This document shows, piece by piece, positions 35,601 through 41,380 of a stretch of DNA of 64,000 bases. The DNA is taken from the NCBI GenBank assembly GCA_032622095.1, contig CP136062.1, forward strand, positions 195,931,887 through 195,995,886, written 5' to 3'. Source of the stretch: Siphonodentalium dalli. Lineage: Eukaryota > Mollusca > Scaphopoda > Gadilida > Siphonodentaliidae. How positions within the stretch are numbered: position 1 is the first letter of the stretch; every line of letters starts with the position of its first letter. The position numbers and the translations under genes were made by a program. The notes below the pieces were generated by a model. That model was not told where the DNA came from, made no database searches, and saw only the letters and a program-made list of their open reading frames with translations.

Positions 35601-38353
35601 AACAAATTTTGAACGGAGTTCAGCAATTTATGTCACACATCTAGTAGTCTGCTCGTTCACTCTTTGTTTTTATGCTCAAATCTCTGAATATCCGTGAGAG
35701 CTTTCCGATGAATGGCAACAAGCCATATTTCCGACTAAATCCTGAAAAGTTACTTATAATTCTGCTGTGGTTAACGAGTCAATTATTTAGGGCATTACTG
35801 TGTCTCCTAATTTTAGTTGATCAACGAGGTGTATATATGGTTTATTTCATCACTGATTATTTTCGAAAATAAATTTTACAGGAATCAGGTCTAGAAACAA
35901 AAATGTTTATGGATACATCACAAATTTAGGGAGAAAAACTGGTACAAGCTATATTATCTGTTTTATAAAAAGTGTATAGAACAAAAAAATTTAGGTTTTG
36001 CTGAAATCTTATTATCCCCCCCCCCCCCCCCCCCCCCCCCTCAAAAAGCCGCTTTTTTATGGCTGTGGAGTCAGTCAACCTTTTATTTTTAGCTCACCTG
36101 AGACAAAGTTTCCGATGGAGCTGTAGTCATCACTCCTCGTCTGTCGACTGTCTAGCCGTCCATCCATCCATCGTGCCATCTAACCGTCAGTCGTACTGGA
36201 CATCCGTCCATCAAGACGTCGTCTTCTTCTCCAGTACCATAAGACCGAATGGGGTTCATATTTGGTGTGGATGTTCCCTGGGTGACGCACATTCAGATTT
36301 GTTAAAATGAGGTCACCCAGTCAAATATTTGCGAAGCCAGGGCCATAACTCTTTCCCACAATAGTAATTCTTAAAACAACTTCTTCCTAAGAACCATCAG
36401 GCCTATTTAACTTATATTAGGTATGGAGGGTCCTTGGGTGACTGGGTTCAGATTTGTTCAAATGGGGTCACTGGGTCAAATAGGGCCGAGTCAGCCACTC
36501 ATCCCCCAGCTCTGTCCCTCCCATCCCGCACTTTAGCCAGATCCCTGCCCTGCACATTAAATGCCTTCTTTTGACAACAGCTGTAGACTACAGGTTATTT
36601 GACTTTCCAATGTGTAGATATCACAACACACTGGCTTTACTCTGTACAGCTGACACTCTGGGGGCACATTATAAAGTAATTAGTTATCTCAATTCCCAGC
36701 AGATAGTGGGTTGGAACTGCAGTTTAATCCAATGTGTTGACTGCTGTCTAAATAAAATACAGTTTGACAGTTTATTATTAGTATTAACTCCCATAGGGAG
36801 CCTCGCATATATACGAGAAATGCACTGGCTTTCAAGGTCAAGGAAATAATGTTAGGCCAATGTATTCCCTTATATATGTGAGGCTCCCTGTATATATAAG
36901 AGAATGCATTGGCACAGGGTTTTCACAAAATTTCAGGAAGCTCCAGTCATCGAAGGGTTAACCCACATATCTTGTTTATTTGGTCTAATCTGTGTTTGGG
37001 ATCATTGAGTCAAATTGTCTGTCTTCCGTAGGCTTCCATAGGCTTTGTCCATTTGTTTCAGGGACAAGCCTAGAGGGTGACTTGGGAGACATCTCCCTAA
37101 AATGTACCACTTCTTCCTATTTGTGTCCTATGATTTACTGATTATAATGGTGTTCTTACTCAGTATAATGTTTTTATAAATGGGCTCTTGTGTTGCATAA
37201 TACTTGTTTAATCATAAGTGGGTGATATTGTGAGGGTGTAATTGAACTTCAGCCATTGTTACTTCTCCCTGATTACAGTCCATTTCTCCCTAATAACACA
37301 ACAGGGAGAGTGACATCTCCCAATTTGAAACATCTAGGCTAGTCCCTGAATACCCAAACAAATGATATGTTATTTTAAAATATTTCAGCAACTGTCCATG
37401 GACAGGGTGTATACTTTGCCCGAGATGCATCATATTCGTCCACAGACACCTACTCCCGACCAGATGCCAGCGGTTGCAAGCATGTTTATTTGTGTTCTGT
37501 AGCTGTCGGAGAATTCACTAAAAGTAGCAGCGCTTATCGAGTTCCACCATCAAAGTCAAGCCACATATTATACGACAGTGTTGTTGACAGCACCAATACT
37601 CCAGGAATATATGTTATATTTAATGACACTCAAGCTTATCCAGACTATCATATAACATTCAAATAATTTCAATATTATATAACAAAAATGTGCTGTCTTG
37701 CAAATTATCTTCTATAACAGAACACAAGCATCTTGGTATGAAGAAACAGGGTTTCCATTGGAGGGCTAGTGGATTCCTTTTAGGGTCTCTTCCCCCTGCC
37801 CAAATTTCCCATCGGACACATAATATTTCCCTTCGTGAACAATAGACACCTGCATCACCCGTGTATATATCTCTCACTAAATATTTTCTTTGGAAGCAAA
37901 CACTTACCACTAGTGAGCTATTTTACGGAAAAATAATTCTCTTCAAGGATATGTACACACATCGACACATATTGCCTTATTCTGAAAGATATCAAAGGTG
38001 ACATATCACTTTGCCCATTTTTCGGTAAATGACAAATGAATATAACGAATTATATGTTCTTTTAAAACATTTCAGCAACTGCCTATGGACTGGGTGTTTA
38101 CTTTGCCCGAGATGGAACATATTCTGCTTCAAACACCTACTCCCGACCAGATGCCAGTGGTTGCAAGCATATTTATTTATGCTCTGTAGCTGTCGGAGAA
38201 TTCACTAAAGGTAACAGTGATTATCGAGTGCCACCAACAAAGTCTAGCCACATATTATACGACAGTGTTGTCGACAACCTCAATTCTCCAGGAATGTATA
38301 TTATATTTAATGACACTCAAGCCTATCCAGACTATCATATAACATTCAAATAA
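8522..38353 (+). CDS. PARP14/15-like macrodomain-WWE-ADP-ribosyltransferase gene (3' part, spliced)
   Basis: Overall gene model, joining exons 8522-8669, 11960-12172, 12492-12674, 18845-19057, 23307-23533, 27657-28071, 33796-33950, 34366-34540 and then either 37389-37666 or 38076-38353. Junction phases agree at every step and the sum is 2007 nt, giving 668 residues plus stop. Seen in the translation: a basic stretch (LKKRRTR, about residue 18), a macrodomain (about 52-245), a linker (253-390) with a helix-rich segment, a WWE-like domain (about 390-450) and a PARP catalytic fold (about 470-668) with LWHGT and GVYFARD motifs. In this family the macrodomain binds ADP-ribose, WWE binds ADP-ribose polymers or their units, and the catalytic domain transfers ADP-ribose from NAD+ to proteins; vertebrate PARP14 acts in interferon and antiviral signalling. 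The third triad position is Ile or Met rather than Glu, so mono-ADP-ribosylation is inferred. The 5' end is missing: the first exon seen starts at an acceptor site. The symbol is left blank because orthology to PARP14 versus PARP15 or a mollusc-specific paralogue cannot be settled here. Confidence 0.88.
8700..9990 (+). repeat. Intron 1 tandem repeats, including three ~160-bp units at 9296-9790
   Basis: Units of about 155-170 bp beginning ACGAACGTTTCAACTCATAA run from about 9297, 9457 and 9628, each with CAGTTGATCTTTGGTATGC and TTTCCCCATA. They follow a GTCC-rich head (9270-9300) and a hairpin-like stretch with ATGCCCCCGATCTCC...GGAGATTTGGGGGTAT (9225-9260). Similar but more diverged units (TAACTTGAATA, AGAAAGTCCTGATC) fill 8760-9160. 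A related family recurs at 22670-23110 and 23667-23900. Confidence 0.8.
10161..11251. mobile_element. hAT-type non-autonomous element with 8-bp target duplication
   Basis: Ends TAGAGATGGGCGGTA and TACCGCCCATCTCTA are inverted copies. The element is flanked on both sides by the perfect 8-bp direct repeat CAAATCTA (10153-10160 and 11252-11259). 8-bp duplications and TAGAGATGGGC-like ends are typical of the hAT superfamily. Subterminal regions are rich in TACCG words, in both orientations, which could be transposase sites. No transposase frame is inside, so it depends on another copy. Confidence 0.93.
11778..11925. mobile_element. Pogo/Tigger-like MITE, copy 1
   Basis: Short element with inverted ends CAGTAAT.CCC / GAGCATTACTG and inner arms GTGACCCCTTAACCACA / TGTGGTTAAGGGGTCAC. 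TA precedes the left end. The core contains AGCAAGCCATATTTCC. Related copies at 35690-35803 (left part missing) and 48100-48243. The family assignment rests on TIR style and TA flank only. Confidence 0.7.
11960..12172 (+). CDS. Exon 2: N-terminal half of macrodomain
   Basis: A polypyrimidine tract (TTTTTTTTCAG) precedes 11960 and a consensus donor GTAAGT begins at 12173. The exon is 71 codons, phase 1 in and 1 out. The peptide contains the hallmarks of a macrodomain start: a beta strand then KKGDIT (Asp at residue 77 of the joined frame, which contacts adenine in the family), EALVNSTN (residues 84-91, the Asn-rich ADP-ribose loop) and LKRGAVSQALL (phosphate-loop Gly followed by the alpha helix). 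The next exon continues the same fold. A function in binding ADP-ribose or ADP-ribosylated proteins follows from conservation of these loops. Confidence 0.93.
12492..12674 (+). CDS. Exon 3: central macrodomain
   Basis: Acceptor TATTTTAG ends at 12491 and donor GTAAGT starts at 12675; 61 codons, phase 1 to 1. The peptide has the central strands of a macrodomain (GIAVTTAKNLPGVSILIHI), the helix DWKKAVTNCLKAASE and then KTIAFPALGTG, the conserved strand-loop that holds the distal ribose and phosphates. The His-Ile/Asp-Ala stretch around residues 145-148 corresponds to the usual 'H.V.P' segment of macrodomains. The intron before it is only 319 bp and holds nothing recognisable; the intron after it is 6.2 kb and carries a large transposon-like insertion. 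Confidence 0.94.
14960..15690 (+). repeat. Degenerate tandem repeat inside the intron 3 insertion
   Basis: Units of about 150-190 bp recur with TTTATATTG.GCA, GACCACTGCC and ACATGGCTCTT...CTTCTATT (about 14964, 15112, 15281, 15470, 15645). The short open frames of 70-116 residues here follow the repeat and show no domain. Confidence 0.65.
16163..17620 (+). repeat. GC-rich direct repeats within the intron 3 insertion
   Basis: Two direct pairs are visible: 16163-16263 with 16851-16957 (CTTCTGAC.CTTCCCCACGG, TGGCCCACTCCATTACGAG), and 16708-16820 with 17501-17612 (GCAGACCGTGG, GAGATTCGGGCAACCAATCC). A weaker third copy of the GTGGGGAAG.CTC..TGT segment is at 15755-15800. GC content is clearly above the surroundings. 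Overlapping open frames on both strands reach 172 codons but share no recognisable fold. Confidence 0.75.
18845..19057 (+). CDS. Exon 4: C-terminal part of macrodomain
   Basis: Acceptor TTATTTTCAG ends at 18844 and donor GTGAGT starts at 19058; 71 codons, phase 1 to 1. The split Gly codon completes the loop as ALGTGGIGMKPPEMAKAM, the typical Gly-rich loop followed by the helix with an Ala-Met pair. It then gives VRIVVFRDDMVAEIFQ, the last strand and helix of the domain (family pattern 'IRIVIF...V...F'). The final residues (SGVRPKSMFQKATDFIG) enter the linker. With exons 2 and 3 this makes one complete macrodomain of about 190 residues. Confidence 0.93.
19249..20416 (+). mobile_element. AGCTCAAC element with internal ~185-bp tandem units, copy 1
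   Basis: Starts AGCTCAACTTACTTTGTAAG (a short hairpin, then TTTGAGCTATTGCCATGG) and ends TTGAGCTACAGTATCATTGACACTTTCAT. Terminal AGCTCAAC.T and A.TTGAGCT are inverted. The body is about five copies of a unit containing GCACGGGCTACAGGTCGTAC, GACATGTAGATGGGAACGAG and CATGGCCGCCAGCAGCCATC. Lies in intron 4. Confidence 0.88.
21372..21565. mobile_element. TTAA-bounded MITE (CCCTTTCTATAC ends), 194 bp
   Basis: TTAACCCTTTCTATACTAAA at the left and AATAGAAAGGGTTAA at the right, in intron 4. It is the intact counterpart of the interrupted copy at 28093-29779. Confidence 0.82.
23307..23533 (+). CDS. Exon 5: linker between macrodomain and WWE (KH-like?)
   Basis: Acceptor ATATTTTCAG ends at 23306 and donor GTGAGG starts at 23534. 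It enters in phase 1 (G+AC gives Asp) and exits in phase 0. The peptide has a strand-like segment VHLEIFSDDKRNIENAKDFI and then FGDELITDEAIKIFSDAQ. In PARP14-type proteins this place, just before WWE, holds small alpha/beta (KH-like) modules, and the alternation here would fit part of one, but I cannot prove the fold. No catalytic motif is visible. Directly downstream, at about 23591, a fragment of a dispersed hairpin repeat starts. Confidence 0.85.
23591..24190. mobile_element. Hairpin-repeat cluster (GAATGAGGTCCCC family) after exon 5
   Basis: A partial copy at 23591-23650, a TTTTGTTGTCCGGAGGATAAC-type intron repeat (23667-23900), then a fuller copy at 23931-24185. The hairpin arms GCAGAATGAGGTCCCCAGAG and CCCTTTGGGGACCTCATTCTGC lie at 24071-24163. 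Relatives occur at 42433-42510, 42681-42773, 44596-44682 and 44761-44958. Confidence 0.75.
25080..25440 (+). pseudogene. LINE reverse-transcriptase C-terminal fragment (broken)
   Basis: Around 25264-25360 a frame reads LCPMCDKQCVESEMHFIMEC then NTYEDLRS: a CxxC...H....C zinc-knuckle pattern found at the C terminus of many LINE ORF2 proteins. Just upstream, pieces such as TFKDEYKIEP and DLKLLTKCFTIAR appear in different frames, indicating frameshifts, and an in-frame stop precedes the Cys motif. It is a dead fragment within intron 5 on the plus strand. Confidence 0.65.
25543..27060 (+). repeat. Cluster of three GTCC-containing repeat families in intron 5
   Basis: 25543-25900: AGCTCACCTGAGACGAAGTC family (also at 36091-36490). 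25950-26130: ATACCCCCACTTTCGAAG head with a GTCC microsatellite. 26350-26960: head TATACCCCCCGCAACGAAGT followed by about three units of roughly 160 bp with TTTAGTACCATGGGAACC and GATTATGACGTCT. All look like fragments of tandem-unit transposons. No gene content. Confidence 0.75.
27528..27600 (-). mobile_element. tRNA-derived SINE head (fragment)
   Basis: Read on the minus strand, the sequence has TGTCCCAGCGGTTAGAGC, like a tRNA A box (TRGCNNAGYGG), and about 35 bases on ATATGAGTTTGATACTTGTC, like a weak B box. Spacing is right for a tRNA-derived RNA polymerase III promoter. It does not fold as an obvious functional tRNA, so a SINE remnant just upstream of exon 6 is the better reading. Confidence 0.5.
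27657..28071 (+). CDS. Exon 6: helical linker plus WWE-like domain
   Basis: Acceptor TTTCTTTGTAG ends at 27656 and a donor GT at 28072 (GTATTG). It enters in phase 0 and exits in phase 1; 138 codons plus one base. The first half is Lys/Glu rich and likely helical or coiled coil (about residues 358-388 of the joined frame, LKENVRKVKDELNKLMRKVE). The second half is a WWE-like domain: VQWYYIED, then LTAYDKETNAKLEKAYRNGD, then VVYIFDFVQMKDY. The first Trp (394) and the LE of the 'LE.AY' motif are present, but the second signature Trp position reads Leu-Thr. Such domains bind poly- or iso-ADP-ribose. The frame stays open only to TAA at 28080, just past the donor. Confidence 0.93.
28093..29779. mobile_element. 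TTAA-bounded MITE interrupted by an AGCTCAAC element
   Basis: The left part (TTAACCCTTTCTTTACTAAA at 28093) and the right part (ACTACTCGTCAATGG...AAAGTGTTAA, ending 29779) match the intact MITE at 21372-21565. Between them, 28274 to about 29713, sits a complete AGCTCAAC element. Order of events: MITE first, then the insertion. Lies in intron 6. Confidence 0.8.
28274..29713 (+). mobile_element. AGCTCAAC element with ~185-bp tandem units, copy 2
   Basis: Starts AGCTCAACTTTACTTTGTAA and ends AAGTTGAGCTACAGTGTCAT then TGACACTTTCATTTA. The body has about seven units, with GCAGCCATCTTGGATTT and GCACGGGCTACAGGTCGTAC in each. Minus-strand open frames (up to 106 residues) read the same peptide repeatedly and reflect the tandem DNA rather than a gene. 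Confidence 0.9.
29780..31474. other. Intron 6 sequence, mostly unassigned
   Basis: Near 30500-30640 is a segment that is the reverse complement of 15840-15960 (AGGTCTATCCCACAATGAC, GAGTTGCGGGAGCAAATAAG), so it is a dispersed repeat. A short duplicated TTTATAAACCGGGTAGTTTA occurs at 30960-31000. The rest shows no gene or repeat I recognise; 60-106-residue open frames lack motifs and splice context. Confidence 0.5.
31475..32290 (+). repeat. Five-copy ~162-bp tandem repeat with alternating variants
   Basis: Units start near 31475, 31638, 31800, 31964 and 32126. Each contains TTTACATATTCAGTTTGCGA, TTCTGCCTAAAAGAGTGAAT and AATGATCTTACAAGC. Units 2 and 4 share ATCGATGATAGCTTC and GACTTTTATTC; units 3 and 5 share ATCGAAGATAGATTC and GACATTTATTC. 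Lies in intron 6. Confidence 0.95.
32737..33579. mobile_element. TTAA-bounded element with recurrent 18-bp palindromes
   Basis: Ends TTAACACTTTCACTGCC and GGCAGTGAACGTGTTAA. The near-palindrome CTACGAGATAACTCGTAG occurs at about 32894 and 33109, and inverted as CTACGAGTTATCTCGTAG at about 33172, with a decayed copy at 33543. The inner arms (about 32845-32945 and 33140-33240) are reverse complements. The 80-codon open frame inside has no motif. Confidence 0.8.
33796..33950 (+). CDS. Exon 7: start of PARP catalytic domain
   Basis: Acceptor CTACTTCAG ends at 33795 and donor GTAATT starts at 33951. It enters in phase 1 (G+GT gives Gly) and exits in phase 0. The peptide begins GADFDQPTNWVDMAGKSLIV, followed by LQTTDQDYKDVSKNFLASV. 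This matches the PARP14/15-type opening, 'P..W......' then a strand and 'S.EY..V...F', which forms the donor-loop side of the NAD+ pocket. The intron that follows is about 415 bp with no recognisable feature. Confidence 0.92.
34366..34540 (+). CDS. Exon 8: PARP catalytic core with H-G-T motif
   Basis: Acceptor ATATTTGCCAG ends at 34365 and donor GTAAGT starts at 34541; phase 0 to 1. The peptide starts IERIQNKSLFQQYKAKRSQIE, a helix common to the family, then gives NEKLLWHGTASEAIASI and NYGFNRSYCGKN. His553 of the joined frame lies in LWHGT and is the first residue of the H-Y-x triad that binds the nicotinamide ribose. The 'GFNRSYCGKN' turn is very close to PARP14/15-type enzymes. The exon ends just before the strand carrying the catalytic Tyr, so the active site is split between this exon and the duplicated terminal exons. 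Confidence 0.95.
35034..35524. mobile_element. TTAA-bounded MITE (CCCTTTCAGTGCCAG ends)
   Basis: TTAACCCTTTCAGTGCCAGG at the left and CCTGGCACTCAAAAGGTTAA at the right, in intron 8. A GGGCCGATCTTATCGGCCC hairpin lies near the left end and the 26-bp-arm hairpin at 35406-35472. Close relative of 655-1077. The 120 bp before it (ATACATAATTTTGGGGTTCG, GAGCCATGTC) recur at 45625-45740. Confidence 0.8.
35690..37388. repeat. Intron 8 repeat fragments before the duplicated exons
   Basis: Contains a Tigger-like MITE part (35690-35803), a run of about 25 C residues (36016-36040), an AGCTCACCTGAGAC family fragment (36091-36490) and a truncated TTAA-type hairpin element (about 36784-36961, ending GAAGGGTTAA). 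The remainder up to the acceptor at 37388 is unassigned. Confidence 0.7.
37389..37666 (+). CDS. Exon 9A: C-terminal catalytic exon, copy A (proximal)
   Basis: Acceptor AAATATTTCAG ends at 37388; the frame enters in phase 1 (G+CA gives Ala) and ends at TAA 37664-37666, 278 nt. The peptide reads ATVHGQGVYFARDASYS, then SRPDASGCKHVYLCSVAVGE, SSHILYDSVVD, and PGIYVIFNDTQAYPDYHITF at the C terminus. This is the entire C-terminal half of a PARP14-type fold. Triad Tyr is residue 585 (GVYFA) and the nicotinamide-stacking Tyr is 592 (ASYS). The position equivalent to PARP1 Glu988 is Ile650. No AATAAA or ATTAAA is seen between this stop and the next acceptor at 38075, so how transcripts ending here would be polyadenylated is unclear. 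Confidence 0.93.
38076..38353 (+). CDS. Exon 9B: C-terminal catalytic exon, copy B (distal duplicate)
   Basis: Acceptor AAAACATTTCAG ends at 38075, with the same phase and same 278-nt length as copy A; TAA is at 38351-38353. The peptide is ATAYGLGVYFARDGTYS..., ending PGMYIIFNDTQAYPDYHITF. By eye there are 18 differences in 92 residues (about 80% identity). They cluster near the NAD+ pocket (VHGQ to AYGL, ASYSSTD to GTYSASN), in the SSSA to GNSD loop and at Ile650 to Met. Both triad Tyr and stacking Tyr are kept, there is no frameshift, and the splice acceptor is intact, so it looks functional. Likely used by skipping copy A. Poly(A) signals lie about 0.9 kb downstream at 39232 and 39271. Confidence 0.92.
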
Positions 38354-38679
38354 TTTCAGTATTATATCAGTGAATGTGCTATCTCACATACTATCTTCTG
38401 TAACAGAACACAAGCATATGAAGAAACAGGATTTCCATTAGAGGGCCAGTGGATCCCATTTAGGGTCCCTCCCCCACCACCTCCCCCCTCACCCAAATTC
38501 CCAACAGATAATATATCCCTGATCAGCCTGCATCAGATGTGTATCACTCACTAAATAATATGAACAGGGAATGATAAACAAAGGTAATTTTATTTACAAG
38601 CTAACACTTACCACTAGTGAGCCATTTTACAGAAAAATAATTCTCTTCAAGGATATGTACACACATCAACAATTACTGC

Positions 38680-39052
38680 CAGGGGTGCCGGAAGCATCCA
38701 AGGGCAGGGGGGCAGAGCCTACAAAAAGGGCACTTTTCCGCAAAAAAGGGCATTTTATCCGCAAACTCGGGAAAATAACCATAAATTCATTGTGGCAAAA
38801 TCCCTATTTTAATGGTATTTGTCGGTTTTTATGGCCGTTTTGTGATAAAATTGACAAAAAATTAATATTCCTTGTGAAATTGGTGGTATTTGGACCAAAA
38901 AAGTCACATTTTGCTATAAAAACACGAGATTAAACACAAAAAAAGCATTTCTGTCTCCAGAAAAAAGGGCAAGTCCTGCCCCCGCTCACCCCCCTTGGTC
39001 AAGGGCAGGGGGGTCAGCTGCCCCCTCTGCCCCCCCTCTTCCGGCGCCCCTG
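38680..39052. mobile_element. hAT-type MITE inserted in the 3' flank of exon 9B
   Basis: Ends CAGGGGTGCCGGAAGC and CTTCCGGCGCCCCTG are inverted. Flanking 8-bp direct repeats ATTACTGC at 38672-38679 and 39053-39060 are perfect. The matching place after exon 9A (about 37990, CACATATTGCCTTATTC) has no insert. A 120-codon open frame running into it is a chance product. Confidence 0.93.
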
Positions 39053-39231
39053 ATTACTGCCTTGTTACATCGCTAAAAGTCATGTGTTTTGTTCAGACTG
39101 CTGACATGTTTATTCTGGCTGCTTACATCATGACAACAACAGTATCAAATAACACTTGTTTCTATTCAGATTTGTACCAAGCAGATTAGGCTATTTTTAG
39201 CCAGTGAAGTTTGAACAGTAATATCTCATGG

Positions 39232-39276
39232 AATAAAAATGTTCATGAATTAAGGGAAGTAAGACTTAGAAATAAA
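39232..39276 (+). promoter_or_regulatory. Candidate poly(A) signals for exon 9B transcripts
   Basis: Two AATAAA hexamers, at 39232-39237 and 39271-39276, follow the stop codon of copy B by about 0.9 kb, past the small hAT-type insertion. They are the first canonical signals noticed downstream of either terminal exon. Position on the right strand and spacing fit a 3' UTR of about 0.9-1 kb, but AATAAA is frequent in AT-rich DNA, so this is only a candidate. Confidence 0.4.
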
Positions 39277-39516
39277 GTGCACATTTAACAGTTTTTTCTG
39301 CCATTGTTGATGGAGGTACTACAAATTTTCAGTACATTAATTTCACCCACAAATTTCAATTGACAATTTCGTCACAAAATTTATACCTACAATATCATTT
39401 TATGAATATGAAAACATCTTAATACATTACTTTTCAGTTTGTTAAAAATAAAAACACAACTATGGTTCCTTGACTTTATCTACTCTTATTATAGGCTTAA
39501 ATTACCGGATGAGCTA

Positions 39517-41066
39517 TTAACCCGTTGAACCCGTAACACCGATATTTAGGTGCAAACAAACCGTGACTATATCCCGTAACGCCGATATTTCGGTGTAGCG
39601 ACGACATGATTTGGTAGCAAATTTATTTATAGTATAACGAGCGTCGGACCCACTGATATATATTTAAATTGCCCCCACATATGTCAGCGGCGCCCTTGGT
39701 TCGTATGGAATGGTTGGCCGCTAGTATCGGGTAGAAATATATGCGCATAGCATATAATCTACAAAACATACGATATTTTAAGCGAACTGTGCCGCTATAT
39801 TTAGGGCATATAATTACGTGTTCCCTGTGTGTGTACAGAGCAGACATAATTTAGACACACAATTTCAGTTTAAGTTACCCTCGCGTATATTAGTCAGTGT
39901 TCTGCTACATATGGGGAAGGGTCTATCGCCTATCAAGTTGATTTATTCGCGCATGCGCAGACCAGCACAATAACAAATAAATGGTTTATAACGTACTTAT
40001 ACACGACATACCAACTAATATATATATTTAAATGGGGCTATTGAAGTCAGCGCTGGCAAAGGTGTGTATATGGATTGGCTGCCCGCTAGAAACGGGTAGG
40101 AAAATATACACATGCGCGCAGGCTATAATTCATTCTGAAAAATGCGTTTAAGTGAATTGTGGTGCTATATATGACATATAGTTGCATGTTTCACATGTTT
40201 AGTAGACACAATCTAGACAGCTTACTTGAACAATGGGGCCACAATATGTTACGGGAAATTACGTTGTTTCTGCATGGTCTCTGTAATATCAGTCTGTTAT
40301 GCGGCAAAAAGTCTATCGCATATCAAGTTGACTTACTCGCACATGGTCAGGTATATCTTAAATTTCACATTAGGATATTGGTTGCATCGAAACGCAATTC
40401 GCTGATGTATAATTACAACGTTAAAAGCTAGAATTCGTTTATCCTGCAAATTTCGGGTAGTTGCCTTGTAACCATTTCTAAGGAGAGATCAGGTGGCAAA
40501 GTATCCCGGTCTTACAATGATCAGTGGTCCATGCATGCATAGCATGCCTGTACAGTTTCAGTTATGTGTCCCTTTGAACATAACCAACACCACGCTACTA
40601 TAGACACTGTCTAAATTAAGGCAAAACATACCACTGAATAGTTATTGTAATGTCATTCGATCATTAGTGGTATTTGCTTAGCAACCGTTGCTACCCATAA
40701 ATGGGATATTTGGTTCACTATTCTGGTCGGGTATATCTCAAATTTCACAATAGGGTATTACCTGTATCAAAAAACGCAATCACTGGGGTTGAATAACGAT
40801 GCTATAAGCTATATTTACATTTTCCAGTGAATTCCTGGTAGTTGCCTGGCAACCTTTACCAAGGAATTGCCGCGAGGCAAAGTCTCGTGATCTTGTAATG
40901 ATCGCTGATCCATGGGGGACTAACCTGTAAAGTTTCAGACCTGTGTCACAGTTTGAACATAATCAACACCATGCGACTAGACACTGTCTAATTTAAGCGG
41001 AAATACCACTGGGAGCCCCGGGTCAGGGTGTCGATCACTGTGGGGTGTCAGGGTTCAAAGGGTTAA
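39517..41066. mobile_element. TTAA-bounded element, 1.55 kb
   Basis: Left end TTAACCCGTTGAACCCGTAA, right end GGTGTCAGGGTTCAAAGGGTTAA (shown from 41044) in inverted relation. Internal direct duplications: GGTTGGCCGCTAGTATCGGG / ATTGGCTGCCCGCTAGAAAC (about 39708 and 40072) and GGTAGTTGCC (about 40456 and 40846). The only open frame over 80 codons (40159-40431) has no recognised domain. Confidence 0.78.
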
Positions 41067-41380
41067 TAACAATTATTCACAGTTGATTGCATGGACGGAC
41101 TCAACATTTTCCCCCTAGCTCCTATAGGGTCCCATTCCCCAACCCCTACTGGAAACCCTGAAAGAAAGAATGGAAGATAATTCATATGATAACACAATAC
41201 AGTGTCATCCATAATTAAACAAAAGAAAATAAATTTGCAGAAAAGAGAAATAAATTTCCTTATATTTTGTTATCTATCACCACACTTAGCTTCTGAAGCT
41301 ATGAAGATGGAATCACATATTGTTATAATTTTGAAACTTATAATGCTAAATGTTTTGATTTAGTAGTTTTCTTTATAGTC

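Larger units (their letters stand above)
37370..38660 (+). repeat. Tandem duplication (unit about 690 bp) covering the last catalytic exon and its 3' flank
   Basis: Similarity extends beyond the coding exons. Upstream, the last 20-25 intron bases match. Downstream, stretches with AACAGAACACAAGCAT, GAAACAGG.TTTCCATT and ACACTTACCACTAGTGAG, then GGATATGTACACACATC, occur after both stops with an offset near 687-700 bp. The duplicated block therefore includes intron end, exon and about 300 bp after the stop. Copies have diverged by substitutions and small indels but keep coding capacity, which suggests selection on both. Confidence 0.9.

Noticed and set aside
38571-38933. 120-codon open frame after exon 9B
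   Set aside because: Starts in duplicated 3' flank and runs into the hAT-type MITE (38680-39052); coding would require the insertion to have created it. No motif.
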